Shown piece after piece: positions 32,130 through 41,166 of a DNA stretch of 64,000 nucleotides. Location of the stretch: contig OZ241738.1 in assembly GCA_965200925.1 (NCBI GenBank), forward strand, positions 3,100,001 to 3,164,000, written 5' to 3'. Made by a program: the position numbers and the translations under genes. The stretch is from WTGU01 sp965200925. Its GTDB lineage: Bacteria > Pseudomonadota > Alphaproteobacteria > UBA828. The notes below the pieces were generated by a model. That model made no database searches. It was not told where the DNA came from and saw only the letters and a program-made list of their open reading frames with translations. Each line of letters starts with the position of its first letter. Positions within the stretch are counted from its first letter, which is position 1.

Positions 32130-34643
32130 TCAGAAGGCGAGGCGCCAGCCGGCCGCCAGGGTGAGGTCCGGCTCGGCGCCGGCGACGTGGCCGGGATCCA
32201 GCGTCCAGGAGGCGCCCAGCCCGATTTCGGCGCCGGCCCCGAGCGACTGCTGCCAGCGCGCCGCCACGTCGAGCTGGCGGCCCGACGGCTCCAGGCCCGC
32301 GACGACCGGCCGGCGCAGGACGGCGCCGCCCTGCGTGCGCCCGACCGGAACGGAAAGCACCGCCCGCCCGCGTTCGACGCGCAGCGGCTGGGCCAGGGAG
32401 AGCCGCACCGTATCGCCGCCGGCCAGACGGCGCGTCGCGTCCAGCGCGAAGGCCGTCGTCAGGAGGTCGGACAGGCCGCTGACGAGGGAGCGCCGGTGAC
32501 GCGGCGCCACCGCGCCGATTTCGGCGGCGGCGGCGAGGCGCCAGGGGCCGAGGGCGAAGCCCGTCTCCACCCCGGCGAACCCGGTCTCGGCGGAGACCCC
32601 GCCGAAGGCGCCCGTCGCCCTGCTGCCGAGCAGTTCCTCGCGCTCGGCCAGCCAGCCGGCGGTCAGGCCGGCCGGTGCGCCGGCGGGGCGCCACGACAGC
32701 GCGCTGCCCATGACGCGCGGCGCGCCGCTGCGGCGGGCGAAGGCGGTCGCGGCGAACCCGCCGCCCATGTCGAGGGATGCGGCGGCGGCCGTGCCGGCGA
32801 GCGCCAGATGGCCGGGCGCCGCCGGTGCCGCGAGAAGGCCGGCCCGGAAGCGGCCCGGAACGCCGCCGCCCGCCGGGGCCAGCGCCGCCGCTTCCGGCGG
32901 GCGGAGCGTGGCGCGATGCGGGCGCGGCGGTGCCAGCAGGGCGCGCAGCCGCGCGGCGGGAGCCGGGCCGCGGGCCGCGCCGACGAGGCCACCGAGATCG
33001 AACCAGAACGGCGCGCCCAGGGTATCGAAGGCGGCGATTTCCCGCCCCGCCAGCGCCGCCGCGGGGCCGTCGCCGAAGGCGCGCCCGAGGGCGAGGCCGG
33101 TCCCCCGCAGGGCGGCGCCGCCTGCCTCCACCCGGTCGCCGGCGGCGACCGTCATCGGGCCCACGGGCGCCGTCGCCGCCTCCAAGTCCATCAACCCCTG
33201 GCCGTAGACAGCCTCGTCGTCGTAGGGGGCTTTCTTATTCGCGGTCGCGAACAGCCGGGCGACCAGAGCCTGACCGGTCAGCTGGCCGCGGAAGGTCTGC
33301 TTCATCACCGCCAGCCCGCCTGCGACCGTGGGCGCGGCGAAGGACGTTCCGCTGGGCCATGCTCCGCCGAAGACGACATCGCCCTCGTGATGCCCGAAAT
33401 AGGCGGCCGGAACGCGGACTCCGGGGGCGGCGATACACCAGGCGGCGGCACTCCCGCAGCGGTTGGAGAAGTCGGCGATGCGGCCGGCGATTCGCTCTCC
33501 CCGGTCGTCCCTGCCGTCCCTGTCCACCGCCACCGCGGCGACCCAATGGCCGCGCAGTTCCGAGAACCGCAGCGGGAGCCCCGCGGTGACGGCGACCGAC
33601 CGGGCGTCGACTTTCCCGGTTCTGGTGTCGCAAGCCCGCCCTTCCGAACAATCGTCGCCGTTCAGGTTGCCAGCGGCCCAGACGAGGATCGTCTTGTCCT
33701 TGGCGCCCGACTGCGCCGCCGCGTCGACGAACGTCGTCATGCGGCCCTGCAGATCCGCTTTCGAATAGTGGTCGATGATGCCGGTGACGCTGAGGCTCAT
33801 GTTCAGGACGTCGACGTCCTGGGAGAAGGCGTGGCTCAGATAGCCCCCGAATCCCTCCGAAAACGACTCCAGGCCGTCCAGGTCTATTTCACGGTAATCC
33901 CCGCCCCCCGCGCCCAGAGTGATCGCGAACATCCTGACGTTCGCGCCGGGGGCCACGCCTTGCCACGACTCGGTGTGTACCTCGGTACCCTGCCGGATAT
34001 ACACACTGCGGGCCGCGCCGGCGGCGACGCTGGCCACCGCCGTCCCGTGGGAGTAGCCTCCGGAAGCGAAATCCTCGGCTGGATCGCCCGCCTCCGCTTC
34101 CAACAGTTCCTCGGCCACGGTCCTGGCACTGCCGGCGAAGGCTCGGTGCGTCGGCTCGATGCCGGTGTCGATGAAGCCGATGGTGACGCCGGCGCCGAAG
34201 GGTACGACGCCGCGCGCGTGGACGACGTTCTCGTAGGCCGCGCGGACACGGACCGCCAACAGGTTCGCGGTCAGGTCCAGGCCGCGTATGCGCCCCAGCT
34301 CCTCCCGGGCTGTTGCCGTCGGGACTTGCGGGGCCGGGGCCGGGGCCGGGGGCGAGCTTGGCGGGGGCGAGACCACTTCCGGCTGCTCTGGCAGGGTCGG
34401 GTCTGGGGTCGGGTCCGGCTGCTCTGGCGGGGCTGGTGGTGGGGCCGGGTCTGGTGGGGCTGGGGCCGGGGGAGGAGGCACCGGCTCCGAAGAACTGGCC
34501 GGGGTGACGCCGCCGCCCCCGCCGCCGCACCCGGCGGCGAGCGCGCCCGCCAGCGCGAGCGCGGCGCCGACTGCGAAGAACCGCTTCAACGGAGCGGACA
34601 CCGTCCGGCCCACGCCATGCGCTTCGGGGGGGGATATCGTCAT
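32130..34643 (-). CDS. Subtilisin-like (S8) autotransporter-type serine protease, predicted lipoprotein
   Basis: An 837-residue exported protease. Residues 18-40 form a lipoprotein signal with the lipobox LAAGC, followed by a glycine run and a long proline-rich linker (about 48-110). The S8 domain has Asp in GVTIGFIDTGIEPTH, His in YSHGTAVASVAAG, the oxyanion region VWAAGNLNGDDC and Ser in WPSGTSFAAPTVAGGLAVM. A C-terminal region of about 330 residues is rich in alternating hydrophobic strands and ends in phenylalanine (AGWRLAF), as expected for an outer-membrane beta barrel. A lipid anchor combined with a barrel is unusual, so the lipobox may be fortuitous. It lies just downstream of tRNA-Arg on the same strand. 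Confidence 0.9.
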   Translation of the reverse strand: MTISPPEAHGVGRTVSAPLKRFFAVGAALALAGALAAGCGGGGGGVTPASSSEPVPPPPAPAPPDPAPPPAPPEQPDPTPDPTLPEQPEVVSPPPSSPPAPAPAPQVPTATAREELGRIRGLDLTANLLAVRVRAAYENVVHARGVVPFGAGVTIGFIDTGIEPTHRAFAGSARTVAEELLEAEAGDPAEDFASGGYSHGTAVASVAAGAARSVYIRQGTEVHTESWQGVAPGANVRMFAITLGAGGGDYREIDLDGLESFSEGFGGYLSHAFSQDVDVLNMSLSVTGIIDHYSKADLQGRMTTFVDAAAQSGAKDKTILVWAAGNLNGDDCSEGRACDTRTGKVDARSVAVTAGLPLRFSELRGHWVAAVAVDRDGRDDRGERIAGRIADFSNRCGSAAAWCIAAPGVRVPAAYFGHHEGDVVFGGAWPSGTSFAAPTVAGGLAVMKQTFRGQLTGQALVARLFATANKKAPYDDEAVYGQGLMDLEAATAPVGPMTVAAGDRVEAGGAALRGTGLALGRAFGDGPAAALAGREIAAFDTLGAPFWFDLGGLVGAARGPAPAARLRALLAPPRPHRATLRPPEAAALAPAGGGVPGRFRAGLLAAPAAPGHLALAGTAAAASLDMGGGFAATAFARRSGAPRVMGSALSWRPAGAPAGLTAGWLAEREELLGSRATGAFGGVSAETGFAGVETGFALGPWRLAAAAEIGAVAPRHRRSLVSGLSDLLTTAFALDATRRLAGGDTVRLSLAQPLRVERGRAVLSVPVGRTQGGAVLRRPVVAGLEPSGRQLDVAARWQQSLGAGAEIGLGASWTLDPGHVAGAEPDLTLAAGWRLAF

Positions 34644-34687
34644 CGGCCAGGACCCGCGAGGCGGCCGCCGACAACGTTCGGGAAGCG

Positions 34688-34761
34688 CGCGCCCGGGAAG
34701 ATTCGAACTCCCGACCCCCAGATTCGTAGTCTGGTGCTCTATCCAGCTGAGCTACGGGCGC
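34688..34761 (-). tRNA. tRNA-Arg (ACG)
   Basis: Minus-strand cloverleaf: acceptor GCGCCCG/CGGGCGC, D arm GCTC/GAGC, anticodon stem CCAGA/TCTGG with loop CTACGAA (anticodon ACG, normally deaminated to ICG), 5-nt variable loop, and T arm GGGAG with TTCGAAT. One T-stem position is not a Watson-Crick pair (GGGAG against CTTCC). The CCA end is not encoded. The Septu-like defence genes begin 199 bp away on the other strand. Confidence 0.94.
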
Positions 34762-34960
34762 AGCACGCCGCCACGCTCGGCGCCGACCGCACGGACCTTA
34801 GCCAAACGCCCCGCCCGCCGCAAGCACCCCGTCTTCCTCCGAGGCACCCGCCCCCATCGCACGAGGGGCGCGGGGGCGCGGTCGAAGCGGACGCTTGACA
34901 GGGCGAATCCCGCGCCGCTCTAGTGCGGGATCATCCATCGCCCAGGGGGCAGGACGGCCG

Positions 34961-36271
34961 ATGCACGTCCGGCGGTTGAAGATCGAGAACATACGGTCGA
35001 TACGGGAATTCGACCTCGACCTGCGCGATGACGAGACCACGGCCGGCTGGCACGTCCTCCTCGGGGACAACGGCTCCGGCAAATCCACCGTCGTCCGCGC
35101 CCTCGCGCTGGCGCTCATGGGGGAGGCGAACGCCCTCGCCACGCGCCAGGACTGGTCCCGCTGGCTCGCCGCCGGCAGCAGGGCGGGCCGGATCCGCGTT
35201 CAGTTGAGCGCGCACGGGCGCGACCGATGGTCCGGCCGAGGCAGACCCAGCGAGCAGCCGGTCGAACTGAAAGCGGAAATCGCGGCCGCGTCCGGCGGGA
35301 TCACCCGGAACGGGAGCTGGGCGTCGATCAAATTCGACGGGGGGTTCTACGCCGGCAGGACCGTCTGGGGCGCCGGAAGTGGATGGTTCTCCGCCTCGTT
35401 CGGCGCGTTCCGGCGCTTCTCGGGATCGAATCCGGAGATGGACAAGCTCTACCTGACTCATCCGCAGCTGGCGGCGCATCTCTCGGCGTTCGGCGAGAAC
35501 GTCGCGCTCGGCGAGAGCTTGCGCTGGCTGCGCGACCTCCGGGTCAAGATGCTTGAAGGGGACGACGACGAGGCCGAAGAGACCCAGCGCGCCGTGATCG
35601 CCTTCGTCAACGGTGCTGGCCTGCTGCCCCACGGCGCGCGGATCGAGAAGGTAATGTCCGAGCGGGTGATGGTCGCCGACGGGCGGGGGGCGCTCGTCGA
35701 CGTCGAGGACATGAGCGACGGCTACCGGTCGATTCTAAGCCTGATCTTCGAGCTCCTGCGCCTCCTGTTCTCGACCTCCGGCGCCGAAGCGGCGCTGTCG
35801 AGCATCGACCAGGGCAAGGCGACGGTGGCACTCCCCGGCGTGGTCGCGATCGACGAGATCGACGCGCATCTTCATCCGGAGTGGCAGAAGCGCATCGGCG
35901 ACTGGTTCGTGAACCGCTTCCCGGAAACGCAGTTCATCGTGACCACCCACAGCCCGATCGCGTGCCGGGCGGCGGCGCGCGGCAGCGTCTGGCTGCTGCC
36001 GACACCCGACAGCGGGGAGAGCCCCCGGCGCGTCGTCGGAAGCGACCTGGACCGCCTGGTCGACGGCGACGTGCTCGATGCCTACGGCACCGGGCTGTTC
36101 GGCGCGGACGTCACCCGCTCCGAACGGTCAAAGGAGAAACGCGCGCGGCTCGCGCAGCTCAATCGCAAGCGCCTGAGGGAGCCGCTGTCGGATGACGAGC
36201 GGCGCGAGCGCGACCGGCTGCGGGCGGCGCTGCCAAGCGATCCGGTCGTCACCGCCCCGCCCGGCGACTGA
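34961..36271 (+). CDS. ptuA: PtuA-like AAA ATPase of a Septu-type defence system
   Basis: A 436-residue SMC/ABC-type ATPase. Walker A is GDNGSGKST at residues 35-43, after the typical opening RRLKIENIRSIREFDLDL. The signature-like stretch is DMSDGYRSILSLIFEL, Walker B is VVAIDEIDAHLHPEWQ, and the switch histidine lies in FIVTTHSPIACRAA. The C terminus is strongly charged and helical (SEKRARLAQLNRKRLREPL-like). The ATG at 34961 begins the conserved core. It is followed 7 bp later by an HNH gene, the PtuAB arrangement of Septu anti-phage systems, in which the ATPase is thought to sense and restrain the nuclease. A standalone RecF-like ATPase is the alternative. Confidence 0.85.
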   Translation: MHVRRLKIENIRSIREFDLDLRDDETTAGWHVLLGDNGSGKSTVVRALALALMGEANALATRQDWSRWLAAGSRAGRIRVQLSAHGRDRWSGRGRPSEQPVELKAEIAAASGGITRNGSWASIKFDGGFYAGRTVWGAGSGWFSASFGAFRRFSGSNPEMDKLYLTHPQLAAHLSAFGENVALGESLRWLRDLRVKMLEGDDDEAEETQRAVIAFVNGAGLLPHGARIEKVMSERVMVADGRGALVDVEDMSDGYRSILSLIFELLRLLFSTSGAEAALSSIDQGKATVALPGVVAIDEIDAHLHPEWQKRIGDWFVNRFPETQFIVTTHSPIACRAAARGSVWLLPTPDSGESPRRVVGSDLDRLVDGDVLDAYGTGLFGADVTRSERSKEKRARLAQLNRKRLREPLSDDERRERDRLRAALPSDPVVTAPPGD

Positions 36272-36278
36272 ACGCCGG

Positions 36279-37082
36279 ATGCTGCGTCCGCACGATCCCG
36301 GCCTGGATGGGAAGACGGCGCAGGGATTGAGCGACTACCAAGCCAAGGTCGACGGGGCGGGCGGTTACGCCGAACAGGTGGCGGCCGGCAAATCCCTCTT
36401 CCGCCGCTACAACCGCCGCGGGAACCGGGTGTTCGACGTCGTCCGCCGTACCCTCGAAGGCATGTGCTTCGGCGTCCAGCGCTGCGGTTATTGCGAGGAT
36501 TCCGTCGGCAACGAAATCGAGCACATCCGGCCCAGGAGCCTCTATCCCAAGCGGACGTTCGTCTGGGAGAACTACCTGCTCGCTTGCGGAGGATGCAACC
36601 GCGCCAAGGGCGATAATTTCTCGGTCCTCGACGGCGGCGGAGACTTGGTGAACGTCGCACGCCGCCGCGGCGCCCCGATCCGCAGGCCGGCGCCGGGAAC
36701 GCCGGCCCTGATCGATCCGCGCCGCGAGGATCCGTTGGCGTTCCTCGCCCTCGAGATCGAGGACACCTTCCTCTTCCTCCCCCGCGATGACCTCCGCGGC
36801 GCGGACAAAACGCGCGCCGAGTACACGATCGATCTCCTGAAACTCAACCGCGGCGTGCTGTCGCGCGCGCGGTGCCGAGCCTACGGCCATTATCGCGCCC
36901 GTCTCATGGAGTATCAGTGCGACCGGGACGCCGACGCGGGCGCGAGCGCACTCGCGAGGAGGAGCGAGGCGATCCGCACCGGCGACCACCCGACGGTGTG
37001 GCGCGAGATGCAACGCCAGCGGAACGATATCTGCGAGTTGCGGGACCTGTTCGCGAACGTCCCGGAAGCCTTGCAGTGGTGA
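36279..37082 (+). CDS. ptuB: PtuB-like HNH endonuclease of a Septu-type defence system
   Basis: A 267-residue HNH nuclease. The zinc-binding and catalytic elements are GVQRCGYCEDSVGNEIEHIR (C-x2-C, then the EIEHI histidine), PRSLYPKRTFVWENYLLAC and CGGCNRAKGDNF, a layout shared with PtuB and the retron-associated HNH effectors: C-x-x-C, H-x-x-P-K/R-S, W-x-N, C-x-x-C-N-x-x-K-G-D. The C-terminal half is helical (TRAEYTIDLLKLNRGVLSRAR). It starts at the ATG at 36279, directly after the ATPase stop. No reverse transcriptase or retron-like RNA is visible nearby, so this looks like a plain two-gene Septu system. Expected role: DNA degradation on phage infection. Confidence 0.87.
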   Translation: MLRPHDPGLDGKTAQGLSDYQAKVDGAGGYAEQVAAGKSLFRRYNRRGNRVFDVVRRTLEGMCFGVQRCGYCEDSVGNEIEHIRPRSLYPKRTFVWENYLLACGGCNRAKGDNFSVLDGGGDLVNVARRRGAPIRRPAPGTPALIDPRREDPLAFLALEIEDTFLFLPRDDLRGADKTRAEYTIDLLKLNRGVLSRARCRAYGHYRARLMEYQCDRDADAGASALARRSEAIRTGDHPTVWREMQRQRNDICELRDLFANVPEALQW

Positions 37083-37183
37083 CGCACACCGCCGCCGACG
37101 GGAACCCGCGCCCCTCGCGCGGCGGGCCCCTGGCCAAGGTGGCGGAAAGCCCCTAGTCTCGGGGGCGGGAAGCGAGGCGCGCC

Positions 37184-37987
37184 ATGCATCCATTCGACTA
37201 TCGTCGCGCGGCATCGGTGGAGGAGGCGGTCGCGGCCTTCCGCGAGGCGGAAGACGGCGCCTACCTCGCGGGCGGGCATACCCTGCTGCCGACGATGAAG
37301 CAGCGTCTGGCCAGCCCCTCCGTCCTGATCGACTTGGCGGGGCTGACGGCGCTGAAGGGCATCGTGGTCGCGGACGACGCGGTCGAGATCGGCGCCCTCA
37401 CGCCCCACGCGGCGGTCGCGGCGTCGCCCGACGTGCGGGCGGCGATTCCGGCACTCGCAGCGCTCGCCGGCAGGATCGGCGACCCGCAGGTGCGCAACAA
37501 GGGCACCATCGGCGGCTCCCTCGCCAACAACGACCCGGCGGCCGATTATCCGGCCGCCGTGCTCGGCCTGGGCGCGACGGTGGTGACCGACCGGCGCACG
37601 ATCGCGGCGGACGATTTCTTCACCGGCCTGTTCGAAACCGCCCTGGAGGCGGGCGAGATCGTCACGGCGGTGCGCTTCCCCCGGCCGCGCCGGGCCGGCT
37701 ACGCGAAATTCCCCAATCCGGCATCCCGCTACGCCATCGTCGGCGTGATGGCGGCGGAAACCGCGGACGGCCCCGCGGGCGGCGTGCGCGTCGCCGTGAC
37801 GGGCGCCGGGCCTTGCGTCTTCCGCGCACGCGGGATCGAGGCGGCGCTCGGCGGCGGCCACGACGAGAAGGCGGACCTGCCGGCCCTCCCCGCCGACGGG
37901 CTCAACGCGGACATCCACGCGAGCGCCGAATACCGCGCCCACCTCGTCGGCGTCATGGCCCGGCGCGCCATGGCCGCGGCCGCCTGA
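37184..37987 (+). CDS. Xanthine dehydrogenase family FAD-binding subunit, orphan
   Basis: A 267-residue CoxM-type FAD subunit. The motifs AYLAGGHTLLPTMKQRL near residue 26 and VRNKGTIGGSLANNDPAADYPA near residue 104 bind FAD, and ALEAGEIVTAVRFPRPRRAGY follows. The N terminus MHPFDYRRA is standard, so the gene is complete. The Fe-S and molybdenum subunits that normally sit beside it are not present on either side: the neighbours are a PtuB nuclease gene and a DUF3179 gene. It may pair with subunits encoded elsewhere or be a remnant of a rearranged operon. Confidence 0.92.
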   Translation: MHPFDYRRAASVEEAVAAFREAEDGAYLAGGHTLLPTMKQRLASPSVLIDLAGLTALKGIVVADDAVEIGALTPHAAVAASPDVRAAIPALAALAGRIGDPQVRNKGTIGGSLANNDPAADYPAAVLGLGATVVTDRRTIAADDFFTGLFETALEAGEIVTAVRFPRPRRAGYAKFPNPASRYAIVGVMAAETADGPAGGVRVAVTGAGPCVFRARGIEAALGGGHDEKADLPALPADGLNADIHASAEYRAHLVGVMARRAMAAAA

Positions 37988-38019
37988 AGCCGCCCGGCGG
38001 CACTGCCGCGACGCGCGCG

Positions 38020-39024
38020 GTGCGGCGCTTCCATCTTCTGCCGCCGGCCCTCGCCCTCGCCGCGGCGCTCGTGCTCCAGCCCGCGGCGGCGGACGAAGCG
38101 CCCGCGCGCTGGAAGGCGGAGTGGGCGGAGACGGACTTCTCCCGCTCCTCGGTGCCGTTCGAAGAGATCGTCTCCGGCGGCGTCCCCAGGGACGGCATCC
38201 CGGCGATCGACGATCCGCTCTTCGCACCGGCCGCCTCCGTCGCCGGCCTGCCGGACAGCGAGCCGGTGATCGCCGTCTCCCTCGCGGGCGACGACCGCGC
38301 CTATCCGCTGCGCGTCCTGATGTGGCACGAGATCGTCAACGACACGGTGGGCGGAGTCCCGGTGGCCGTGACCTTCTGCCCGCTCTGCAACTCGGCGGTG
38401 GTCTACGACCGGCGGGTGGCCGGCGCGGTGCTGGATTTCGGCACCACCGGGAAGCTGCGCCACTCGGACCTCGTGATGTACGACCGGCAGACCGGTAGCT
38501 GGTGGCAGCAGTTCACCGGAGAAGGCATCGTCGGCGCCCACACCGGAGCCGCGCTCGCGCCGCTGCCGGCCCGGCTCGAGTCCTTCGCCCGCTTCAAGGC
38601 GCGCGCTCGCGCGGCGGCCCGCGTCCTGGTGCCGCGCAACCCGGCGGCGCGCCGCTACGGCCGCAACCCCTACGCGAAATACGATTCCGCGGCGCGGCCG
38701 TTCCTCTACAGCGGCGCCCTGCCGGCGGGCATCGCGCCGCTGGCCCGCGTCGTCGCGGTGGACGGCGAGGCGTGGAGCCTCGACCTCCTCCGCCGGCTGG
38801 GCCGCTACGAACGGGGCGATCTGGTCATCACCTGGGAGCCCGGCCAGAACTCGGCCCTGGACGACGCCACCATCGCGCGCGGCCGGGACGTGGGCAACGT
38901 GGTCGTCCGGCGCAAACGTGCGGGCGGCCTGGAAGATGCGGTCCACGACGTGAGCTTCGCCTTCGCCTTCCACGCCTTCCACCCGGACGCGCCGATCCAC
39001 ACGGACGTTGCAGACCCCCGATAG
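38020..39024 (+). CDS. DUF3179 domain exported protein
   Basis: A 334-residue protein starting at a GTG (MRRFHLLPPALALAAALVL) with a signal peptide that probably ends after QPAAA. The DUF3179 core is recognisable from IPAIDDPLFAPAASV, RAYPLRVLMWHEIVNDTVGG and VAVTFCPLCNSAVVYDR, with the CPLCN motif. Later segments are TTGKLRHSDLVMYDRQTGSWW, PYAKYD and VHDVSFAFAFHAFHPD. The conserved cysteine pair suggests a redox or metal role, but the family has no assigned function. It lies 32 bp after the orphan FAD subunit and could be co-transcribed. Location is predicted to be periplasmic. Confidence 0.88.
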   Translation: MRRFHLLPPALALAAALVLQPAAADEAPARWKAEWAETDFSRSSVPFEEIVSGGVPRDGIPAIDDPLFAPAASVAGLPDSEPVIAVSLAGDDRAYPLRVLMWHEIVNDTVGGVPVAVTFCPLCNSAVVYDRRVAGAVLDFGTTGKLRHSDLVMYDRQTGSWWQQFTGEGIVGAHTGAALAPLPARLESFARFKARARAAARVLVPRNPAARRYGRNPYAKYDSAARPFLYSGALPAGIAPLARVVAVDGEAWSLDLLRRLGRYERGDLVITWEPGQNSALDDATIARGRDVGNVVVRRKRAGGLEDAVHDVSFAFAFHAFHPDAPIHTDVADPR

Positions 39025-39039
39025 CGGGGCGAGCGCGCG

Positions 39040-39741
39040 CTACTTGATCGCCAGCAGCTCAATCTCGAAGTGGAGCGTCTGGCCCGGGCCGATCATGGCG
39101 CCGGCGCCGCTTTCGCCATAGGCGAGGCGGTCAGGGATCCAGACCTCCCATTTGGCGCCGACCGCCATCGCCATGAGCGCCTCCTGCCAGCCGGCGATCA
39201 CCGCGCCCACCGGGAACTCGGCGGGCGCGCCGCGGGAATGGGAGCTGTCGAACTCGCGGCCGTCGAGGAGCCGGCCGCGGTAGTGCACCACCACCGTATC
39301 CTCAGGCCCGGGTGCCGCGCCCGTGCCCGCCGCGTGAACCAGATATTGCACGCCGCTCTCCAGCGTCTTCACGCCCGCGCGCTCCCGGTTGCGGGCCAGG
39401 AAGGCGGCGCCCTCCTCGGCGTTGCGCGCGGCTTCCTCCCGTTGCTTCTTCATCACCGCCTCCTGGTAGGACGCGAGGGCCGTCGCCAATTCGTCGGCCC
39501 CGAGACGCGGCGGGCGGCCCTCGAAACGGTCGCGCAGGGCGGCCGTTACCGCGTCGATGTCGAGGAGCCCGTGACTCTGGGAGAGGAGCATGTCTGCGAG
39601 CCGCAGGCCCATCGCGTAGCTGTATTTCTGCCGGGGCGTCTCGAGGGGAGCCGCGCCCTCCTGTGCCGCCGCGCCCGACGCGAGGCAGGCACAGGCGGCC
39701 AGCACGGCCAGACGCTTCCCCAATGGAGCGAAGGTCATCAT
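39040..39741 (-). CDS. FKBP-type peptidyl-prolyl isomerase, exported (Mip/FkpA type)
   Basis: A 233-residue periplasmic proline isomerase. A signal peptide (RLAVLAACACLASGAAA) is followed by the Mip-type dimerisation helices (KYSYAMGLRLADMLL, then LGADELATALASYQEAVMKKQ). The FKBP domain starts near residue 125 with LESGVQYLVHAAGTG, and has the active-site strands DTVVVHYRGRLLDGREFDSS, VGAVIAGWQEALMAM and IPDRLAYGESGAG. The end, LHFEIELLAIK, is normal. The first two codons are both ATG. It ends 15 bp from the DUF3179 stop and is convergent with it. Confidence 0.94.
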   Translation of the reverse strand: MMTFAPLGKRLAVLAACACLASGAAAQEGAAPLETPRQKYSYAMGLRLADMLLSQSHGLLDIDAVTAALRDRFEGRPPRLGADELATALASYQEAVMKKQREEAARNAEEGAAFLARNRERAGVKTLESGVQYLVHAAGTGAAPGPEDTVVVHYRGRLLDGREFDSSHSRGAPAEFPVGAVIAGWQEALMAMAVGAKWEVWIPDRLAYGESGAGAMIGPGQTLHFEIELLAIK

Positions 39742-39819
39742 CCCTCCCGCTTGTCGAGAGCCGGTCGGCCCGGGTTCGGAGAGGCGAACGAGTTGGGGAG
39801 CGCGCGCCGCCGGCGGCCG

Positions 39820-41166
39820 TCAACCGAGGACGGCCCTGGTGGAATCGGCGACGATCTCCACGGCCCGGTCGATGGTTGCATCGTCGGTCACGATGGGCGG
39901 CGCGAGGAAGTACACGTCCGGGCGGATGCGGCTGAACAGGCCGCGCGCCATCGCCTCGGCGTGGATCTTCGCGGCGACGCCCTCGGCCGGGGCGAAGCTC
40001 TCCTTCGTCGCCCGGTCCTTGACGTACTCCACCGCGCACATGAGCCCGAGGCCGCGAATGTCGCCGACATGCGGGTGGTCGGCCAGGGCGTCCTTCAGGC
40101 CGACCAGCAAGCGCTTGCCCTTGGCCGCGGCCTGGGCGGGGAAGTCCTCCCGCTCGATGAGGTCGATCATGGCACAGCCGATGGCGCAGCCGGTGGGATG
40201 CGCGCTGTAGGTGTAGGCGTGCATCCAGGGCTTGCCGCTGTCGTGCATCGTGCGGGCGACCTCGTCGCTGATCCCGATGCCGCCGAGCGGGAAATAGCCC
40301 GAGGTGACGGCCTTGGCGAACTGGATCATGTCCGGCTCGACGCCCCAGTGCTGGAGGCCGAACATCCTGCCGGTCCGCCCGAACCCGGTGATCACCTCGT
40401 CGGAGACCAGCAGCACCTCGTACTTGTCGCAGATCGCGCGGATGCGCGGGAAGTAGTCGGCCTGCGGCGGGATCACGCCGCCGCCGCCCTGCACCGGCTC
40501 GGCGATGAACATCGCCACCGTCTCGGGGCCTTCGGCGAGGATCGCCTTCTCCAGCTCGTCGGCCGCCGCGACCCCCTGGCTCTCCGCGCCCGCCGGCGCT
40601 TCGTAGCGGTAGGGGTAGGGGCTCGGGATGTGGACGAAGCCGGGGATGCGCGGCTCGAACATCGGCCAGTAGATGCTCATCCCCGTCGCGCACATGGCCG
40701 CCAGCGTGACGCCGTGATAACCCCAGATGCGGGAGATGACCTTGGTCTTCTCCGGCTTGCCCTTCAGCTTCCAGTAGTAGCGGGCCATCTTGATGTTGCT
40801 GTCGGTGGATTCGCCGCCGCCGGAGGTGAAGTAGAAGTGGTTGATAGTCGGATAGGTGATCCGGGCGAGCTTCTCGGCGAGTTCGATGGCGCGCGGGTTG
40901 GAGCTGCCGGCGTAGCCGGAGGCGTAGGCCATCTCGGCGAGCTGGCGGCTGCCGGCCTCCACCAAGTCCTTGCAGCCGTTGCCGGCGGTGTTGTTCCAGA
41001 GGCCGGAGAGGCCGTCGATGAAGCGCTCCCCGTTGGCGTCGACGAGGAAGGCCCCTTCCCCGCCGACCCAGACCTTGCCCGCGGCATGGGTGGCTTGGCT
41101 GTGCAGCGGGTGAATCAGATGCGCGGTATCGCGGTCGAGCAGCGCGGCTTCGGCGTTGTTTGACAT
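39820..41166 (-). CDS. Class III PLP-dependent aminotransferase
   Basis: A 448-residue fold-type I aminotransferase of the omega-amino acid/diamine:pyruvate group. Key elements are FIDGLSGLWNNTAGNG, HFYFTSGGGESTDSNIKMARYYW, ISRIWGYHGVTLAAMCATGM, FIAEPVQGGGGVIPP, VSDEVITGFGRTG (PLP aspartate) and DMIQFAKAVTSGYFPLGG, where the lysine forms the Schiff base. It is divergent from the bioF-bioD pair, 173 bp apart, so it could provide the BioA step, but its sequence pattern is closer to putrescine or beta-alanine aminotransferases. Substrate unresolved. Confidence 0.92.
   Translation of the reverse strand: MSNNAEAALLDRDTAHLIHPLHSQATHAAGKVWVGGEGAFLVDANGERFIDGLSGLWNNTAGNGCKDLVEAGSRQLAEMAYASGYAGSSNPRAIELAEKLARITYPTINHFYFTSGGGESTDSNIKMARYYWKLKGKPEKTKVISRIWGYHGVTLAAMCATGMSIYWPMFEPRIPGFVHIPSPYPYRYEAPAGAESQGVAAADELEKAILAEGPETVAMFIAEPVQGGGGVIPPQADYFPRIRAICDKYEVLLVSDEVITGFGRTGRMFGLQHWGVEPDMIQFAKAVTSGYFPLGGIGISDEVARTMHDSGKPWMHAYTYSAHPTGCAIGCAMIDLIEREDFPAQAAAKGKRLLVGLKDALADHPHVGDIRGLGLMCAVEYVKDRATKESFAPAEGVAAKIHAEAMARGLFSRIRPDVYFLAPPIVTDDATIDRAVEIVADSTRAVLG

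Noticed and set aside
34320..34500. GC-rich simple repeat
   Set aside because: It encodes the proline-rich linker of the subtilisin-like protease in frame, so the low complexity is explained by the protein.
34961..37082. A retron carrying a Septu effector
   Set aside because: No reverse transcriptase gene or retron-like RNA is visible on either side of the ATPase/HNH pair.
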